A stretch of DNA of 64,000 nucleotides from an uncultured bacterium (GTDB taxonomy: Bacteria > Cyanobacteriota > Vampirovibrionia > Gastranaerophilales > Gastranaerophilaceae). The notes beneath the pieces were generated by a model, which was not told the origin of the DNA, made no database searches, and was given only the letters and a program-made list of their open reading frames with translations. Of the stretch, positions 17,229 to 26,419 are shown piece after piece. Location: the NCBI GenBank assembly GCA_900551915.1, contig URXT01000007.1, positions 1 to 64,000 of the forward strand. The letters are read 5' to 3'. Within the stretch, counting starts at the first letter, position 1. Each line of letters opens with the position of its first letter. The translations under genes were made by a program, and so were the position numbers.

Positions 17229-17933
17229 TTATTTTAACAAATATTCAGCAGAACACTCAGCGCCGTTTAAATCAGTCCCTGAAGCGTCAAATCCATAATT
17301 AAGCTTGTTGCCGGCCATTTTACTACCATTTGGGCAAGTTCCTATTAAACCTGTTCCATCTGCACCCCAAGGAAGCATTTTATTTTGAGAAATTATTATA
17401 GTAACGCCAAACAAGTCTTTTCCTAAAATATTCGGTTTCTTGTTAAAACCATTTACATCAATAAGTATTTGCTTATAATCAGGAGTATAAGCACGAGCAT
17501 ATAAATTTGCACCAGTATTCAATACAGCCTGGTAATCTTTTAATGCATAACCTGACATAGGTTGTCCCGTAGTTGATTTATAAAAATCTTTCACTGCTGC
17601 ATTAGCTGCGGCTCCAGTGTTAAAAGAAGTTCCATTACCACAGATTTTACTAATATTTGTACCACAATCCAATGTGACATTCATTTTTTTTACAATATCT
17701 ATTATTAGGTCTCTATTATTATGATTCACATTGTCATAAACCCCCAGCGAATAGTCATTATCTGCAAGCACCATGCTAAAAGCATTTTGCAGTGATGCGT
17801 AATGCTTTTTCCACATATTAATTAACACCATTTGCTGATATTTTGCAATCAAGGCCGGTAATGTCATTGCTGCAATTATACCGATAACACCTAGTGTTAT
17901 TAATACTTCCGCAAGTGTAAAAGATTTTTTCAT
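17229..17933 (-). CDS. Type IV pilin-like protein
   Basis: 234 residues beginning MKKSFTLAEVLITLGVIGI then IAAMTLPALI: short Lys leader, Phe junction, Glu at mature position 5, hydrophobic helix. The globular part includes IDVNGFNKKPNILGKDLFG, matching the VDxNGxKGPNxxGxDxF motif of the other two pilin-like proteins in the window. The last part carries paired Cys (GTCPNGSK, GAECSAEY) likely to form a disulfide. Single gene with an AT-rich upstream region. Minor-pilin or pseudopilin roles are both possible. Confidence 0.85.
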   Translation of the reverse strand: MKKSFTLAEVLITLGVIGIIAAMTLPALIAKYQQMVLINMWKKHYASLQNAFSMVLADNDYSLGVYDNVNHNNRDLIIDIVKKMNVTLDCGTNISKICGNGTSFNTGAAANAAVKDFYKSTTGQPMSGYALKDYQAVLNTGANLYARAYTPDYKQILIDVNGFNKKPNILGKDLFGVTIIISQNKMLPWGADGTGLIGTCPNGSKMAGNKLNYGFDASGTDLNGAECSAEYLLK

Positions 17934-18079
17934 ACTATAAAATTCTCCATATATTACAATTTATTGCATTATAATTGAATTATTAATCTAATAATAGATT
18001 TATATATCTAATATTATAGACTATACCCTATAAATTGTAAATACGCTCAATAATTAGTAATATTTAACAAGGAGGAGCT

Positions 18080-18301
18080 ATGTCAGTCCGTGAATTTGTT
18101 AAAATATTGCTGGCTAAAGAGTGCATGACAATTAAAGAGCTTGCACGTCTGGCAACTGAAAATAGCGACAAGAAGTACACTCTGGACGGATTATCACACA
18201 AAATGCGCCTTGGGACTCTTCGATTTGATGATGTTGAATTTTTTGCAAAATTACTTGGTTATAAAATTGAATTAAAAAAAGTTGATGAAGAAACCTATTA
18301 A
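18080..18301 (+). CDS. Small helix-turn-helix-like protein, 73 residues
   Basis: Starts after a strong AGGAGG. MSVREFVKILLAKECMTIKE then LARLATENSDKKYTLDGLSHKMRLGTLRFDDVEFFAKLLGYKIEL resembles a compact XRE-like fold that lacks the usual recognition-helix consensus. Proteins of this size and pattern occur widely in Firmicutes and related lineages as hypothetical regulators. It is divergent from the pilin-like gene to its left, as with the XRE gene at 10493. Confidence 0.65.
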   Translation: MSVREFVKILLAKECMTIKELARLATENSDKKYTLDGLSHKMRLGTLRFDDVEFFAKLLGYKIELKKVDEETY

Positions 18302-18354
18302 ATATCGCCTCGATATATTCTAATAACATTTAAAGTCTAAAAACTTTTCGTAAT

Positions 18355-19737
18355 TTACTTTTCTCTAGCCTTAAACTCTTTTATAAACCTCGAACTTGAT
18401 ATTTTATTGCTTTTCTCAACCTCTTTTTCGCGTGCCGTTATAATTTCCTCATTAAGACCGTTTAAATTTTCGTCACGATAGAAAATACCTGCTTTTGAAT
18501 TAATCAGCCCTAAATCGTATTCTGAAAGCACATGCTTTATAAGCGATTTATTTTTAACAGCAATTGTACCGATAAATTTATTTTTATTTTCGTTTTGGAT
18601 TTTACCTGCATAAAAGCCTGCATTAATCATGGCATTTCTAACCGCAGCAGAATTTGTGTAAGTTAAAACTCTTCCATCTTCTTCAAGATGTTCATAAAGC
18701 AGCTTAAAAAATTCCAGCGACCACAAAGCCGGACACTTTGCAGGGGTAAAAGCGTCTAAAAATATCAAATTATATTTTTCATTGTCTTCAAACAGACTTT
18801 TTCTTGCATCGCCAACTTTCGGACAGAAATAAAGATTGTCTGTTTTAAGGCCATTCAGAGCGTTTTTATAACTTGTTGATACATACTTATAATATATATT
18901 ATGTAAAAACATCAATAAGCGCCTTAAGGGGGTGTATTTACCCCTTTCGTATTTTAAAAGCTTAAAACAGGCTATTAATTTCGTGTCAAAAAATGATCGG
19001 TATTTCTTTGAATTTATAATTTCTTCAAAATCAGTGTTTTTGAAGATTTTGGGCATCTTTTCAATTATTTGGTTAAATAATATCAAATTTACTTCATTTT
19101 TTAATTTATATTTTTGCTCGAATTTGCAGTTTAACAGTTTTGAAATTTTTTCGTAATGAAAATTGAGTTTATTGTGCTTTTTATCGATTTCATTTCCTTG
19201 TTTAAAAAACGGCGAAAGATAAAATAAATTTTCATCCATGTCTAAGGCTTTAATAAAAATTTTAGTTTTTGGGAGATTGTCTGCGGAATTCTTAGCTAAA
19301 ATATTATCAGAATATATCGTTTCGTTACTTATTTCATAATCATGATAATTTTCTAATTCTAAATTACTGTTTTCATTTGATTTAAGATTATCGGTATCTA
19401 TCGTGCCGATATTTACTGCTTGTAAAATGTTATTTGTATGTATCGGCGCGATATTTTGTTTTCCTTTTGATAATTTTTTTTGAAAATTTATTTTTAAAAT
19501 ATTTTTTTCTAATAAAAAATTTAAAAAACTTTTCGTATTATATCCAATTCCATAACAAATATCTAAAACTTTTATTTCATTATGCGTTTCAAAATATTTT
19601 TCTATCTCAGCTGGAAAAATAAATTTTTCGTATGCTTCAGTAAGAGCACCGTAAGTTGAATGGTAAATATCATCGGCCTCAGGGCTGAACAGGCCTACTG
19701 AACCGTCGTTTGTAAAATATGGGTATAATTCGTACAT
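18355..19737 (-). CDS. MnmC-like tRNA-modification methyltransferase with a large insertion
   Basis: 460 residues. The outer parts match the MnmC methyltransferase domain (DUF752): start GSVGLFSPEADDIYHSTYGA, SAM motif I VLDICYGIGYNTKSFL (about 54-69), and the C-terminal NLIFLDAFTPAKCPALWSLE then FFKLLYEHLEEDGRVLTYTNS. MnmC's methyltransferase half makes the 5-methylaminomethyl group of wobble uridine. No FAD oxidase domain is present. Between about residues 85 and 280 there is a Lys/Asn/Glu-rich insertion of low complexity that I cannot assign. It is probably a cytoplasmic tRNA-modification enzyme; substrate inferred by family only. Confidence 0.7.
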   Translation of the reverse strand: MYELYPYFTNDGSVGLFSPEADDIYHSTYGALTEAYEKFIFPAEIEKYFETHNEIKVLDICYGIGYNTKSFLNFLLEKNILKINFQKKLSKGKQNIAPIHTNNILQAVNIGTIDTDNLKSNENSNLELENYHDYEISNETIYSDNILAKNSADNLPKTKIFIKALDMDENLFYLSPFFKQGNEIDKKHNKLNFHYEKISKLLNCKFEQKYKLKNEVNLILFNQIIEKMPKIFKNTDFEEIINSKKYRSFFDTKLIACFKLLKYERGKYTPLRRLLMFLHNIYYKYVSTSYKNALNGLKTDNLYFCPKVGDARKSLFEDNEKYNLIFLDAFTPAKCPALWSLEFFKLLYEHLEEDGRVLTYTNSAAVRNAMINAGFYAGKIQNENKNKFIGTIAVKNKSLIKHVLSEYDLGLINSKAGIFYRDENLNGLNEEIITAREKEVEKSNKISSSRFIKEFKAREK

Positions 19738-19807
19738 ATATCAATTATAGCGCTTATTTAGCACTGTTCAAATTCTTTAAATAATGCAATATTTCACTCT
19801 AAAATTG

Positions 19808-19836
19808 TTGAAATTTTGTCTTTGTGGTAATATGTT
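19808..19836 (+). promoter_or_regulatory. Candidate promoter of thrB
   Basis: TTGAAA (19808-19813), 17 bases, TATGTT (19831-19836), about 50 bases before the thrB ATG. Confidence 0.45.
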
Positions 19837-19887
19837 TTCAGGTGATTTAAATATACTCACTTTGAAAAGTATAGAAAAAGAGGAAAT

Positions 19888-20832
19888 ATGAAAGTAAGTG
19901 TAAAAGTGCCTGCTACAACAGCTAACTTAGGCCCCGGATTTGATTGCATGGGGATGGCACTTCCTATATATAATACTGTAACAATTGAAGAAACAGTTTT
20001 ACCGGGAACAGGTATTGAAATTAATGTAATAGCAGAAGATGACACCAGTGACGAGTTATCTCTTGAACATATTCCTATGGATGAAAACAGCATTATTTAT
20101 AAAGCAGTTGAACTATTGTATAATTCAATCGGTCAAACTCCGAGTGAATTAAAAATTACAGTTCATACGCAAATTCCGGTTGCGCGCGGTCTTGGAAGCA
20201 GCGCCTCCGTTATTGTCGGCGGACTTATTGCTGCAAATGAACTTCTTGGACGACCTGCAGATGAAGCAGCTCTTTTATCAATTGCAACAGAGGTTGAAGG
20301 ACATCCGGATAATATAACTCCTGCAATTGTCGGCGGTTTGGTATTAACCTCGAGCGAAGAAGACGGGAGTATTGTTTACAGAAAACTTGACTGGCCGCAG
20401 GAATGGAATTTAACTCTTTGCGTTCCTGAATATGAACTTGCTACCGATATTTCACGTTCCGTTCTGCCTAAAGAAGTTCCTATCCAGGACGCCGTTTTTA
20501 ACGCAAAAAGACTTGCCATGTTCATACAGGCAATTCATACAAAAGATTCAGCGCTAATGAAACTTGCGCTAAAAGATAAGCTTCATCAGCCTTACAGAAT
20601 GAAGCTTGTTCCGGGATTAGAAAAAATTATCGAAAACCTTAAGCATGAAGAAAATGTTTTAGGCTGTGTATTGAGCGGCGCCGGCCCGTCTATTCTTATA
20701 ATCAGCGAAAGAAATAATCTTGATAAAATCCGCTCAATTGTTCGTGAAACCTGGGCTGATTTGAATGTTAAAGCTGAAATTTACACACTTCCTGTTGAAA
20801 ATAACGGCGCACAAATCATCAGCCTTGATTAA
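19888..20832 (+). CDS. thrB: Homoserine kinase
   Basis: 314 residues, GHMP kinase family; phosphorylates homoserine on the way to threonine. N-terminal VKVPATTANLGPGFDCMGMAL is the homoserine-binding region, PVARGLGSSASVIVGGLIAANELLG (about 96-120) is the ATP phosphate loop, and VLGCVLSGAGPSILI near 265 is the third GHMP motif. GAGG-type ribosome site (AGAGGAAAT) precedes the ATG. No other threonine genes are adjacent. Confidence 0.95.
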   Translation: MKVSVKVPATTANLGPGFDCMGMALPIYNTVTIEETVLPGTGIEINVIAEDDTSDELSLEHIPMDENSIIYKAVELLYNSIGQTPSELKITVHTQIPVARGLGSSASVIVGGLIAANELLGRPADEAALLSIATEVEGHPDNITPAIVGGLVLTSSEEDGSIVYRKLDWPQEWNLTLCVPEYELATDISRSVLPKEVPIQDAVFNAKRLAMFIQAIHTKDSALMKLALKDKLHQPYRMKLVPGLEKIIENLKHEENVLGCVLSGAGPSILIISERNNLDKIRSIVRETWADLNVKAEIYTLPVENNGAQIISLD

Positions 20833-20943
20833 TTATTATTGGTAATGAAACAGCTTCAAAATTAGTAAATACTTGAATTATGGTGAAAAGTGAGAAGTAA
20901 AAGGTGAAAAGGCCTTTACTTTTCGAAAATACAGGTAATTACT

Positions 20944-21126
20944 ATGTGGGTAAGTGTTTCAAATAAATGCATCGGCTGCGGAGCTTGTTCAACAATAAGC
21001 CCTGAAGTTTTTGAAATTTACAGAAACTCTGCAATTCCTGACTTGAACAAAGTTTGCGGGAATGAAGAAAGTTGTATTGATGCAGCAATTAATTGTCCGG
21101 TCGGCGCGATTTTTATTGATTACTAA
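20944..21126 (+). CDS. [4Fe-4S] ferredoxin, 60 residues
   Basis: Single-cluster ferredoxin: CIGCGACSTISPEVF gives three ligands (C-x2-C-x2-C) and AINCPVGAIFID the fourth. A pair of further Cys (C40, C46) recalls Thermotoga/Desulfovibrio-type monocluster ferredoxins. An electron carrier in the cytoplasm. Follows thrB by 111 bases and ends at a strong terminator. Confidence 0.9.
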   Translation: MWVSVSNKCIGCGACSTISPEVFEIYRNSAIPDLNKVCGNEESCIDAAINCPVGAIFIDY

Positions 21127-21134
21127 ATAAAATA

Positions 21135-21160
21135 TCGCCCCTTGCTAATGCAAGGGGCGA
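21135..21160. terminator. Bidirectional terminator
   Basis: Perfect 11-bp stem TCGCCCCTTGC / GCAAGGGGCGA (21135-21145 / 21150-21160) with a TAAT loop, between the convergent ferredoxin gene and the minus-strand gene ending at 21172. Confidence 0.85.
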
Positions 21161-21171
21161 TTGGTTTATTA

Positions 21172-21720
21172 TTATCCCTGTCCGGTGTAATCCGGAACAA
21201 AGTCTTTCTGGCTAGATTTTTCCATTTGTTGTGCAGCTTGTTCTTGACCTTCGATAAGTTTGATTCGGGATTCTATGTTTGCTTTTCTAACTGCAAGAGA
21301 TTCTTCTAAATCTTTGAGCGGCTGTAATTGAGCTTCACGCATCATTTCAAATTGGTCAGCCCAGATTGATTGAGCCTGAGCAAATTGCATTTGCATTTGC
21401 TGTTGTGTATTTTGATATGCCTGCATATATTGAAGCCTTTCAGCCTTTTGGGCATCAGACAATCCTGCAGCATCCCATACACTTGCGCCATTTAAGAAGT
21501 TAAAGCCCTGCCTATTTGCAAGATCCATCATACCAAATCTATACTGGTTCTGCATTGCCATATTCATCTGGCGTTGTTGAGAAGACATCATGCGTTCCAT
21601 CTGACCAACCTGCTTGGTCACCCGGTTCATCTGCGACATAATAGAGGTCAACTCGTGTTGGAGTTGAAGCCGCATTCGTGCAGTTTGCATTTTTAGATAT
21701 GCGCCGGTTAGGAAACCCAT
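21172..21720 (-). CDS. Met/Gln-rich coiled-coil protein of unknown function
   Basis: 182 residues beginning MGFLTGAYLKMQTARMRLQL. The first 55 residues form a heptad-patterned helix with many Gln and Met; a middle segment (FNFLNGASVWDAAGLSD) may break it, then a second long helix runs from about 85 to 170. No signal peptide or membrane span. The Met-Gly start and helical ends recall the MGMSASQARLL proteins at 32303 and 61886, but the similarity is too weak to call homology. Single gene. Confidence 0.6.
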   Translation of the reverse strand: MGFLTGAYLKMQTARMRLQLQHELTSIMSQMNRVTKQVGQMERMMSSQQRQMNMAMQNQYRFGMMDLANRQGFNFLNGASVWDAAGLSDAQKAERLQYMQAYQNTQQQMQMQFAQAQSIWADQFEMMREAQLQPLKDLEESLAVRKANIESRIKLIEGQEQAAQQMEKSSQKDFVPDYTGQG

Positions 21721-21840
21721 CTTAAACCTCTGTTTCTTTTAGTCCTCGTTAAATATATAAAGTATATATTTGCTTGATAATTGCCATATAAAATATACAT
21801 CTTTACATAAGTTTACAAAAATATTTCTTTTTTGTTACAT

Positions 21841-21869
21841 TTGAAAAAAATCTGTTTTACTGTTACAAT
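21841..21869 (+). promoter_or_regulatory. Promoter of the AI-2E transporter/radical SAM pair
   Basis: TTGAAA (21841-21846), 17 bases, TACAAT (21864-21869), 31 bases before the ATG at 21900. Very short leader. Confidence 0.6.
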
Positions 21870-21899
21870 TCAAAAGTAAAAAATTTTGAAAGGTTGCAT

Positions 21900-22934
21900 A
21901 TGATTCCAAGATTTCTTTCTGTTAAAAATATAGCTTTTATTGCAGGAATTGTAATTCTGTTATTTATTATTCCCAAAATTGTTGGTATTGTACTTTTGTT
22001 TTTCGCGGCATATGTACTTGCTTGCGCAATGGATCCGTTTGTCGAAAAATTTCAAGCCAAAATAAATAATAACAGAACTCTGGCTTCGGTAATTGTTGTA
22101 TTCGGCGGAATTATGGCAGTATTTGCACTTTTTGCTCCGATAATAGCAATCGCATATAAAGAAATAAAAACTTTTGTCAAAGTATTTCCAGACAAAATAA
22201 TGGATGCTTCTCACTATATTACAACAATGAAAATTTATGGACATAATATTGCTGATTACATAAATTTGAGCTCGATTATGGATACAAATCCAGATTTTGC
22301 ACAAAACCTTTTCAGCCAATCCTGGAATATCACAATCGGAATTTTTCAGTTTTTTGTAGTCAGCGTCGCAATTGGTATGATAATTTTCTACCTGCTCGTT
22401 GACAAAAAATACTTTGTTGAAAAGTTTACCCAGCTATTTCCGGCAAATCTTAAGGAGCGTGCAGTATTTATCCTCACCTCAATAAGTAATAAAGTCGGTG
22501 GATATGTTCGTGCTCAAGTCCTATCAATGGCTGCAATAGGGATTATGCAGATGGTAGTTTTGATGATACTTGGCGTAGAATACCCGTTACTTTTAGGGTT
22601 AATAACCGGTATTTTAGATATTGTTCCGGTATTAGGACCCACAATTGCATTAATTGTAATTCTGCTGGTAGCTTATCCGGTAGGTGTTCTTAAATTAACA
22701 TTAATCATTTTAACATTTTTCTTGGTTCAGCAAGCTTCAAACATCCTTGTCAGACCCCTTGTTTTTGGCAAATTCATGTCACTTCACCCGCTTACAATAT
22801 TTCTGGCATTGTTTATTGCCGAACAGTTTCTTGGCTTCTGGGGTGTAATCCTCTCACCAGCAATCGCCGCAACTGTATGCGTTCTTATTGATGAACTTTA
22901 CATTAAACCTATTAATGAGAAAACTGAGACTTAA
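21900..22934 (+). CDS. AI-2E family transporter (membrane permease-like)
   Basis: 344 residues from the ATG at 21900 (AAAGG ribosome site); an upstream in-frame start codon at 21894 is too close to the promoter to be favoured. Hydrophobic spans at the N-terminus (two), a soluble helical region 75-145, then a cluster of spans with LMILGVEYPLLLGLITGILDIVPVLGPTIALI and LFIAEQFLGFWGVILSPAIAATV. These are hallmarks of PF01594, which includes the AI-2 exporter TqsA but also Na+/H+ antiporters and permeases of unknown cargo. One base separates its stop from the next ATG. Confidence 0.88.
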   Translation: MIPRFLSVKNIAFIAGIVILLFIIPKIVGIVLLFFAAYVLACAMDPFVEKFQAKINNNRTLASVIVVFGGIMAVFALFAPIIAIAYKEIKTFVKVFPDKIMDASHYITTMKIYGHNIADYINLSSIMDTNPDFAQNLFSQSWNITIGIFQFFVVSVAIGMIIFYLLVDKKYFVEKFTQLFPANLKERAVFILTSISNKVGGYVRAQVLSMAAIGIMQMVVLMILGVEYPLLLGLITGILDIVPVLGPTIALIVILLVAYPVGVLKLTLIILTFFLVQQASNILVRPLVFGKFMSLHPLTIFLALFIAEQFLGFWGVILSPAIAATVCVLIDELYIKPINEKTET

Positions 22935-22935
22935 T

Positions 22936-24492
22936 ATGTCGAATTTGACAAATAAAAATGATATTTATTTATATGAAAAACCAATTTCAAAAAATGCCGG
23001 ATACAAAATGTGGATGGCATTTCCAGGTGTTGCTAGCTTTGCACTTTCATCACTCGGATATTTGTGGATGTACAAAACCATTGACGAAGAGCCGGAAATT
23101 GACATTGAAATGCTCTGTGCCGATACAAAAACAACAAAATTTATGAAGGAAGACATAAACTTAATCGGGTTTTCCTTCACATTTGATATGGATTTTTTAA
23201 CAATTTTGTCAATGCTTGAGAGATTTTCAATACCGCTAAAAGCTAATGAGCGCAGTGAAAATTCACCCCTGATTTTTGCAGGCGGGCCTGTTGTTAGCGC
23301 AAACCCGATGCCTTATAAAGATTTTTTTGATTTTATAATAATCGGCGACGGCGAAGATACGAATTTGGAAGTTGTAAAAATCTGCAAGAACAGCAAAAAC
23401 AAGCCAAAACTCGAAATTTTAAAATTTCTTTCAGAGGTTGAAGGTGTTTACGTGCCGCTGCTTAACAACCGGCCGGTCACAAAAATCACCAAGAAATTAA
23501 ACGAATGCGTTTATACTCCGATTATAAGCGAAAATGCCTTTTTTAAGAACACCTTTATTCTTGAAATGTCGCGCGGTTGTGCAAATCGCTGCGGATTTTG
23601 TCTTGCCTCTTATATGAATCTGCCTTTAAGATGCGTTCCGTATGAGGAGATAATTTCAACAATTGAACTTGGGCTTGAGCATACAAATAAAATCGCGCTC
23701 TTAGGTGCCCAGATTAGCGCTCATCCAAAGTTTAACGAAATTTTTGAATATATAGACTCCAAAATTAAAAGCGGCTGTAAAATTGAAATGAGCGTTTCTT
23801 CCTTGCGAGTTGATGCAATAACTCCTAATATAGTCAAAACACTTGTTAAAACAGGACAAAAGAATGTCACTCTCGCAATTGAGGCCGGCAGCGACAGACT
23901 TAGACGGGTTATAAATAAAAACCTTACAGAAGAACAAATTTTTAATGCTGTTAAAATTGCAGTTGAAAACGGTTTAAAAGGTTTAAAATTTTATGGAATG
24001 ATTGGACTTCCGACAGAAACGCAGAGCGATATTGATGCTTTGATAGAACTTGCCGGTAAAATCAAAAAACTTTATAAGGGATTTGATATATCGTTCGGTT
24101 TTTCAAGCTTTGTGCCAAAGCCAAATACGCCTTTTCAATGGCTTGGAAGAGAAGCAACAAAATCTTTAGAAGGCAAGGCAGAATATTTAAAAAAAGAAAT
24201 GCATAAGATTGGGGTAAGCGTAAATGTTTCAAGCATTAAATGGGATTACTGGCAGGCTGTGCTTTCTCGCGGAGATGAAACCTTTACAGAATTTTTAATT
24301 GATGTTTACAGAAGCGGCGGTAAACTCGGAGATTTCAAAAAATTAGCGCGGAAACATAATATTAATGCAGATTATTATGCTCTGCAAAATTTAGATATTA
24401 ATACCGAACTTCCTTGGGACTTTATCAGCGTTAAACCAGGAAAAGAATTTCTCATCTCAGAGTTCAGCAGGCTCTTACAGATTTCAGATTAG
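22936..24492 (+). CDS. Radical SAM protein with a B12-binding-like N-terminal domain
   Basis: 518 residues. The first 180 residues (AFPGVASFALSSLGYLWMYK, LIGFSFTFDMDFLTILSML, FAGGPVVSANPMPY) look like a cobalamin-binding-like Rossmann region without the DxHxxG ligand. The radical SAM core follows with CANRCGFC (C-x3-C-x2-C) in EMSRGCANRCGFCLASYM and downstream GSDRLRRVINKNLTEEQI. It resembles the TIGR03960/Elp3-adjacent radical SAM group. Substrate unknown. Tightly coupled to the transporter before it; the last 4 bases overlap the convergent phosphatase gene. Confidence 0.82.
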   Translation: MSNLTNKNDIYLYEKPISKNAGYKMWMAFPGVASFALSSLGYLWMYKTIDEEPEIDIEMLCADTKTTKFMKEDINLIGFSFTFDMDFLTILSMLERFSIPLKANERSENSPLIFAGGPVVSANPMPYKDFFDFIIIGDGEDTNLEVVKICKNSKNKPKLEILKFLSEVEGVYVPLLNNRPVTKITKKLNECVYTPIISENAFFKNTFILEMSRGCANRCGFCLASYMNLPLRCVPYEEIISTIELGLEHTNKIALLGAQISAHPKFNEIFEYIDSKIKSGCKIEMSVSSLRVDAITPNIVKTLVKTGQKNVTLAIEAGSDRLRRVINKNLTEEQIFNAVKIAVENGLKGLKFYGMIGLPTETQSDIDALIELAGKIKKLYKGFDISFGFSSFVPKPNTPFQWLGREATKSLEGKAEYLKKEMHKIGVSVNVSSIKWDYWQAVLSRGDETFTEFLIDVYRSGGKLGDFKKLARKHNINADYYALQNLDINTELPWDFISVKPGKEFLISEFSRLLQISD

Positions 24493-25112
24493 ACAGGTGT
24501 ATAATCCGAGTAAATTAGACTTTTCCAGCTTTCGAAATATGAAATCTGTGTAGCACTTCCTGTTTTAATATAAATTTTTGGAAGTGAACTTGCCGGAATA
24601 TCAAGAGCATCGCAAATTGCGGCCTTAATTACATCTGGATGAGTTACAATTATAACTCTGTTTGAGATATTCTCTTCAACAATTTTATCAATAATCAATT
24701 TAATACGGTTAACAAAATCAGCCAGAGCCTCTGCATCCTTCGGGGTCGGGATATCCGGATTATTAATAAGCTGTTCAAAATCTTTCGGGTATTTTTGTTC
24801 AATCTGCTCGTATGTTAAACCGTTGAAAGTACCGCATTTTCTCGGAGTCAACCCTTCAACTATTTCATAATTCTTTTTGTATAGTTTTGCAATAGTCTGT
24901 GCGCTTTGGATAGTACGTGTGGCGGGAGAAGTATAAATTTTATCGTTCTTAATACCCCTCATTCGTAAAAATTCCGTAATTTTCTCGATTTCGTATTGTC
25001 CGGCCTCATTTAGCGGCGGATAATTTTCCGCATCTGAAAAACGACCTTCTTCTGAATATATTGTTGCACCGTGGCTTATAAAAGTAATTTTACATTTTCT
25101 GCTGAAATACAT
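24489..25112 (-). CDS. Histidine phosphatase (phosphoglycerate-mutase-like) protein
   Basis: 207 residues. Catalytic His is in ITFISHGATIYSEEGRFSD, where the usual Arg of the RHG motif is Ser. PPLNEAGQYEIEKI, IYTSPATRTIQSAQTIA and VIIVTHPDVIKAAICDAL supply the other conserved parts, including the second His. The missing Arg normally contacts the phosphate, so activity may be altered. Family members include cobalamin and sugar phosphatases; the target is not known. Confidence 0.8.
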   Translation of the reverse strand: MYFSRKCKITFISHGATIYSEEGRFSDAENYPPLNEAGQYEIEKITEFLRMRGIKNDKIYTSPATRTIQSAQTIAKLYKKNYEIVEGLTPRKCGTFNGLTYEQIEQKYPKDFEQLINNPDIPTPKDAEALADFVNRIKLIIDKIVEENISNRVIIVTHPDVIKAAICDALDIPASSLPKIYIKTGSATQISYFESWKSLIYSDYTPV

Positions 25113-25197
25113 AGTTATTCCTCTTTATCAATCTTTTATTATTATAACATACTATTATTTATTTTTGTAGTATTATGGAAAAAACAAGGAGAAACAC

Positions 25198-25695
25198 ATG
25201 AGAGGAAAAGCTTTTAAATTCGGGGATAACATATCAACTGACCACATTGCACCTGGCAGATTGTTTCATTTGCGCTCAAATTTACCGGAATTTGCAAAAC
25301 ACGTTCTTGAAGATGCGGATGAGACATTTGCAAGCAGAATGAAAAAAGGCGATTTTGTGGTTGCAGGTGAAAATTTTGGCTTAGGCTCTTCAAGAGAACA
25401 TGCTCCGCAAATTATTAAAATTGCCGGAGTCGGCGCTGTTATTGCAAAATCATTTGCCAGAATTTTCTATAGAAATGCAATAAATATAGGACTCTTGGCA
25501 ATTGAATGCGACACTGACGCAATTGATGCAGGAGATGAACTTGAGGTTGACATTCAAAAAGGAATAATTAAAAATCTTACTAATGGTGCCGTTATTCAGA
25601 TTGAACCAATTCCGCCCGTAATGATTAGAATGCTTAACGATGGCGGACTTGTTGAACATATTAAAAAATACGGCGAATTTAAACTTGCCGATTAA
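25198..25695 (+). CDS. leuD: 3-isopropylmalate dehydratase small subunit (LeuD/aconitase swivel domain)
   Basis: 165 residues, the archaeal/cyanobacterial short-type small subunit. FGDNISTDHIAPGR at the start, GENFGLGSSREHAPQIIK (substrate-binding loop) and KSFARIFYRNAINIGLLAIE follow. Pairs with LeuC to isomerise 2- to 3-isopropylmalate in leucine synthesis, or with HacA-type subunits in related reactions. The large subunit is not in this window, so the precise partner is open. AAGGAG precedes the ATG. Confidence 0.88.
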   Translation: MRGKAFKFGDNISTDHIAPGRLFHLRSNLPEFAKHVLEDADETFASRMKKGDFVVAGENFGLGSSREHAPQIIKIAGVGAVIAKSFARIFYRNAINIGLLAIECDTDAIDAGDELEVDIQKGIIKNLTNGAVIQIEPIPPVMIRMLNDGGLVEHIKKYGEFKLAD

Positions 25696-26340
25696 TTACC
25701 AGCGTTTGTAATCTTCCAGTGCCTTTTTAGCAACATCTACATTACGCTTGTCAATTACAACATATTCGTGTGTTTTATTGTTAATTATGCACATGGTTTT
25801 TGCACACTCTTTGTAAAAGTTTTTAACTGCCTCAATACGGGCATTAGCATCTTCCATTTGTTTAATTAGAGCTTTAGAATCGCCTTCACCTGGTACGTAA
25901 TTGGCCGTTTTATTGAATTGCAAAATCCGGCGTTCATAAATTTTTGCGCCTTTGTCAGTAACCCAATAATTTTTATAGTTTCCGTCAATCAAAACTTTGC
26001 CAAGGTAATTTTCAATATCTTTGTGGAAAGTTTCACTGTCCTCAGGACTTTTGGAACCAGTTTTATATTGATAAAAAATAGTTTTTCGGTTAGGATTCAA
26101 AAATAGGTAGTAATAAAAATCATTTTCTTCTGAACCCTTCAGAACATCTTCTGGAATAGGTTTTGGAAGAAAATCCGGAGTATATGTTTTGATATTTGTG
26201 TCACCAATTGTAACTTGTTTAACGGCAACTGTCGGCGGCAGTGTTTCATCTGTTATATAATCACTTTTCATAAAAAACACTGCATATATTAAAAAACAAG
26301 TTAATATCGCGATTATTCCAAAATAAATTTTTAATTTCAT
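25696..26340 (-). CDS. Membrane-anchored protein of unknown function
   Basis: 214 residues from the ATG at 26340, which follows AGGAG; an in-frame alternative at 26364 is less likely. One N-terminal membrane helix (YFGIIAILTCFLIYAVFF), then a soluble, probably periplasmic part with mixed alpha/beta pattern, NRKTIFYQYKTGSKSPEDSE and two Cys in KECAKTMCIIN that may form a disulfide. I do not recognise the family. It converges on leuD with no gap. Confidence 0.55.
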   Translation of the reverse strand: MKLKIYFGIIAILTCFLIYAVFFMKSDYITDETLPPTVAVKQVTIGDTNIKTYTPDFLPKPIPEDVLKGSEENDFYYYLFLNPNRKTIFYQYKTGSKSPEDSETFHKDIENYLGKVLIDGNYKNYWVTDKGAKIYERRILQFNKTANYVPGEGDSKALIKQMEDANARIEAVKNFYKECAKTMCIINNKTHEYVVIDKRNVDVAKKALEDYKRW

Positions 26341-26419
26341 TTTACTCTCCTGATTATTATACAATTATAACTTATTATAAGAAATTTTTCAACAATTTAA
26401 ACAAAAATATGATGTTTGC

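Noticed and set aside
20880..20930. Terminator or attenuator between thrB and ferredoxin
   Set aside because: An imperfect AAGTAAAAGG / CCTTTACTT hairpin is present, but the stem has a bulge and the following T-run is weak.
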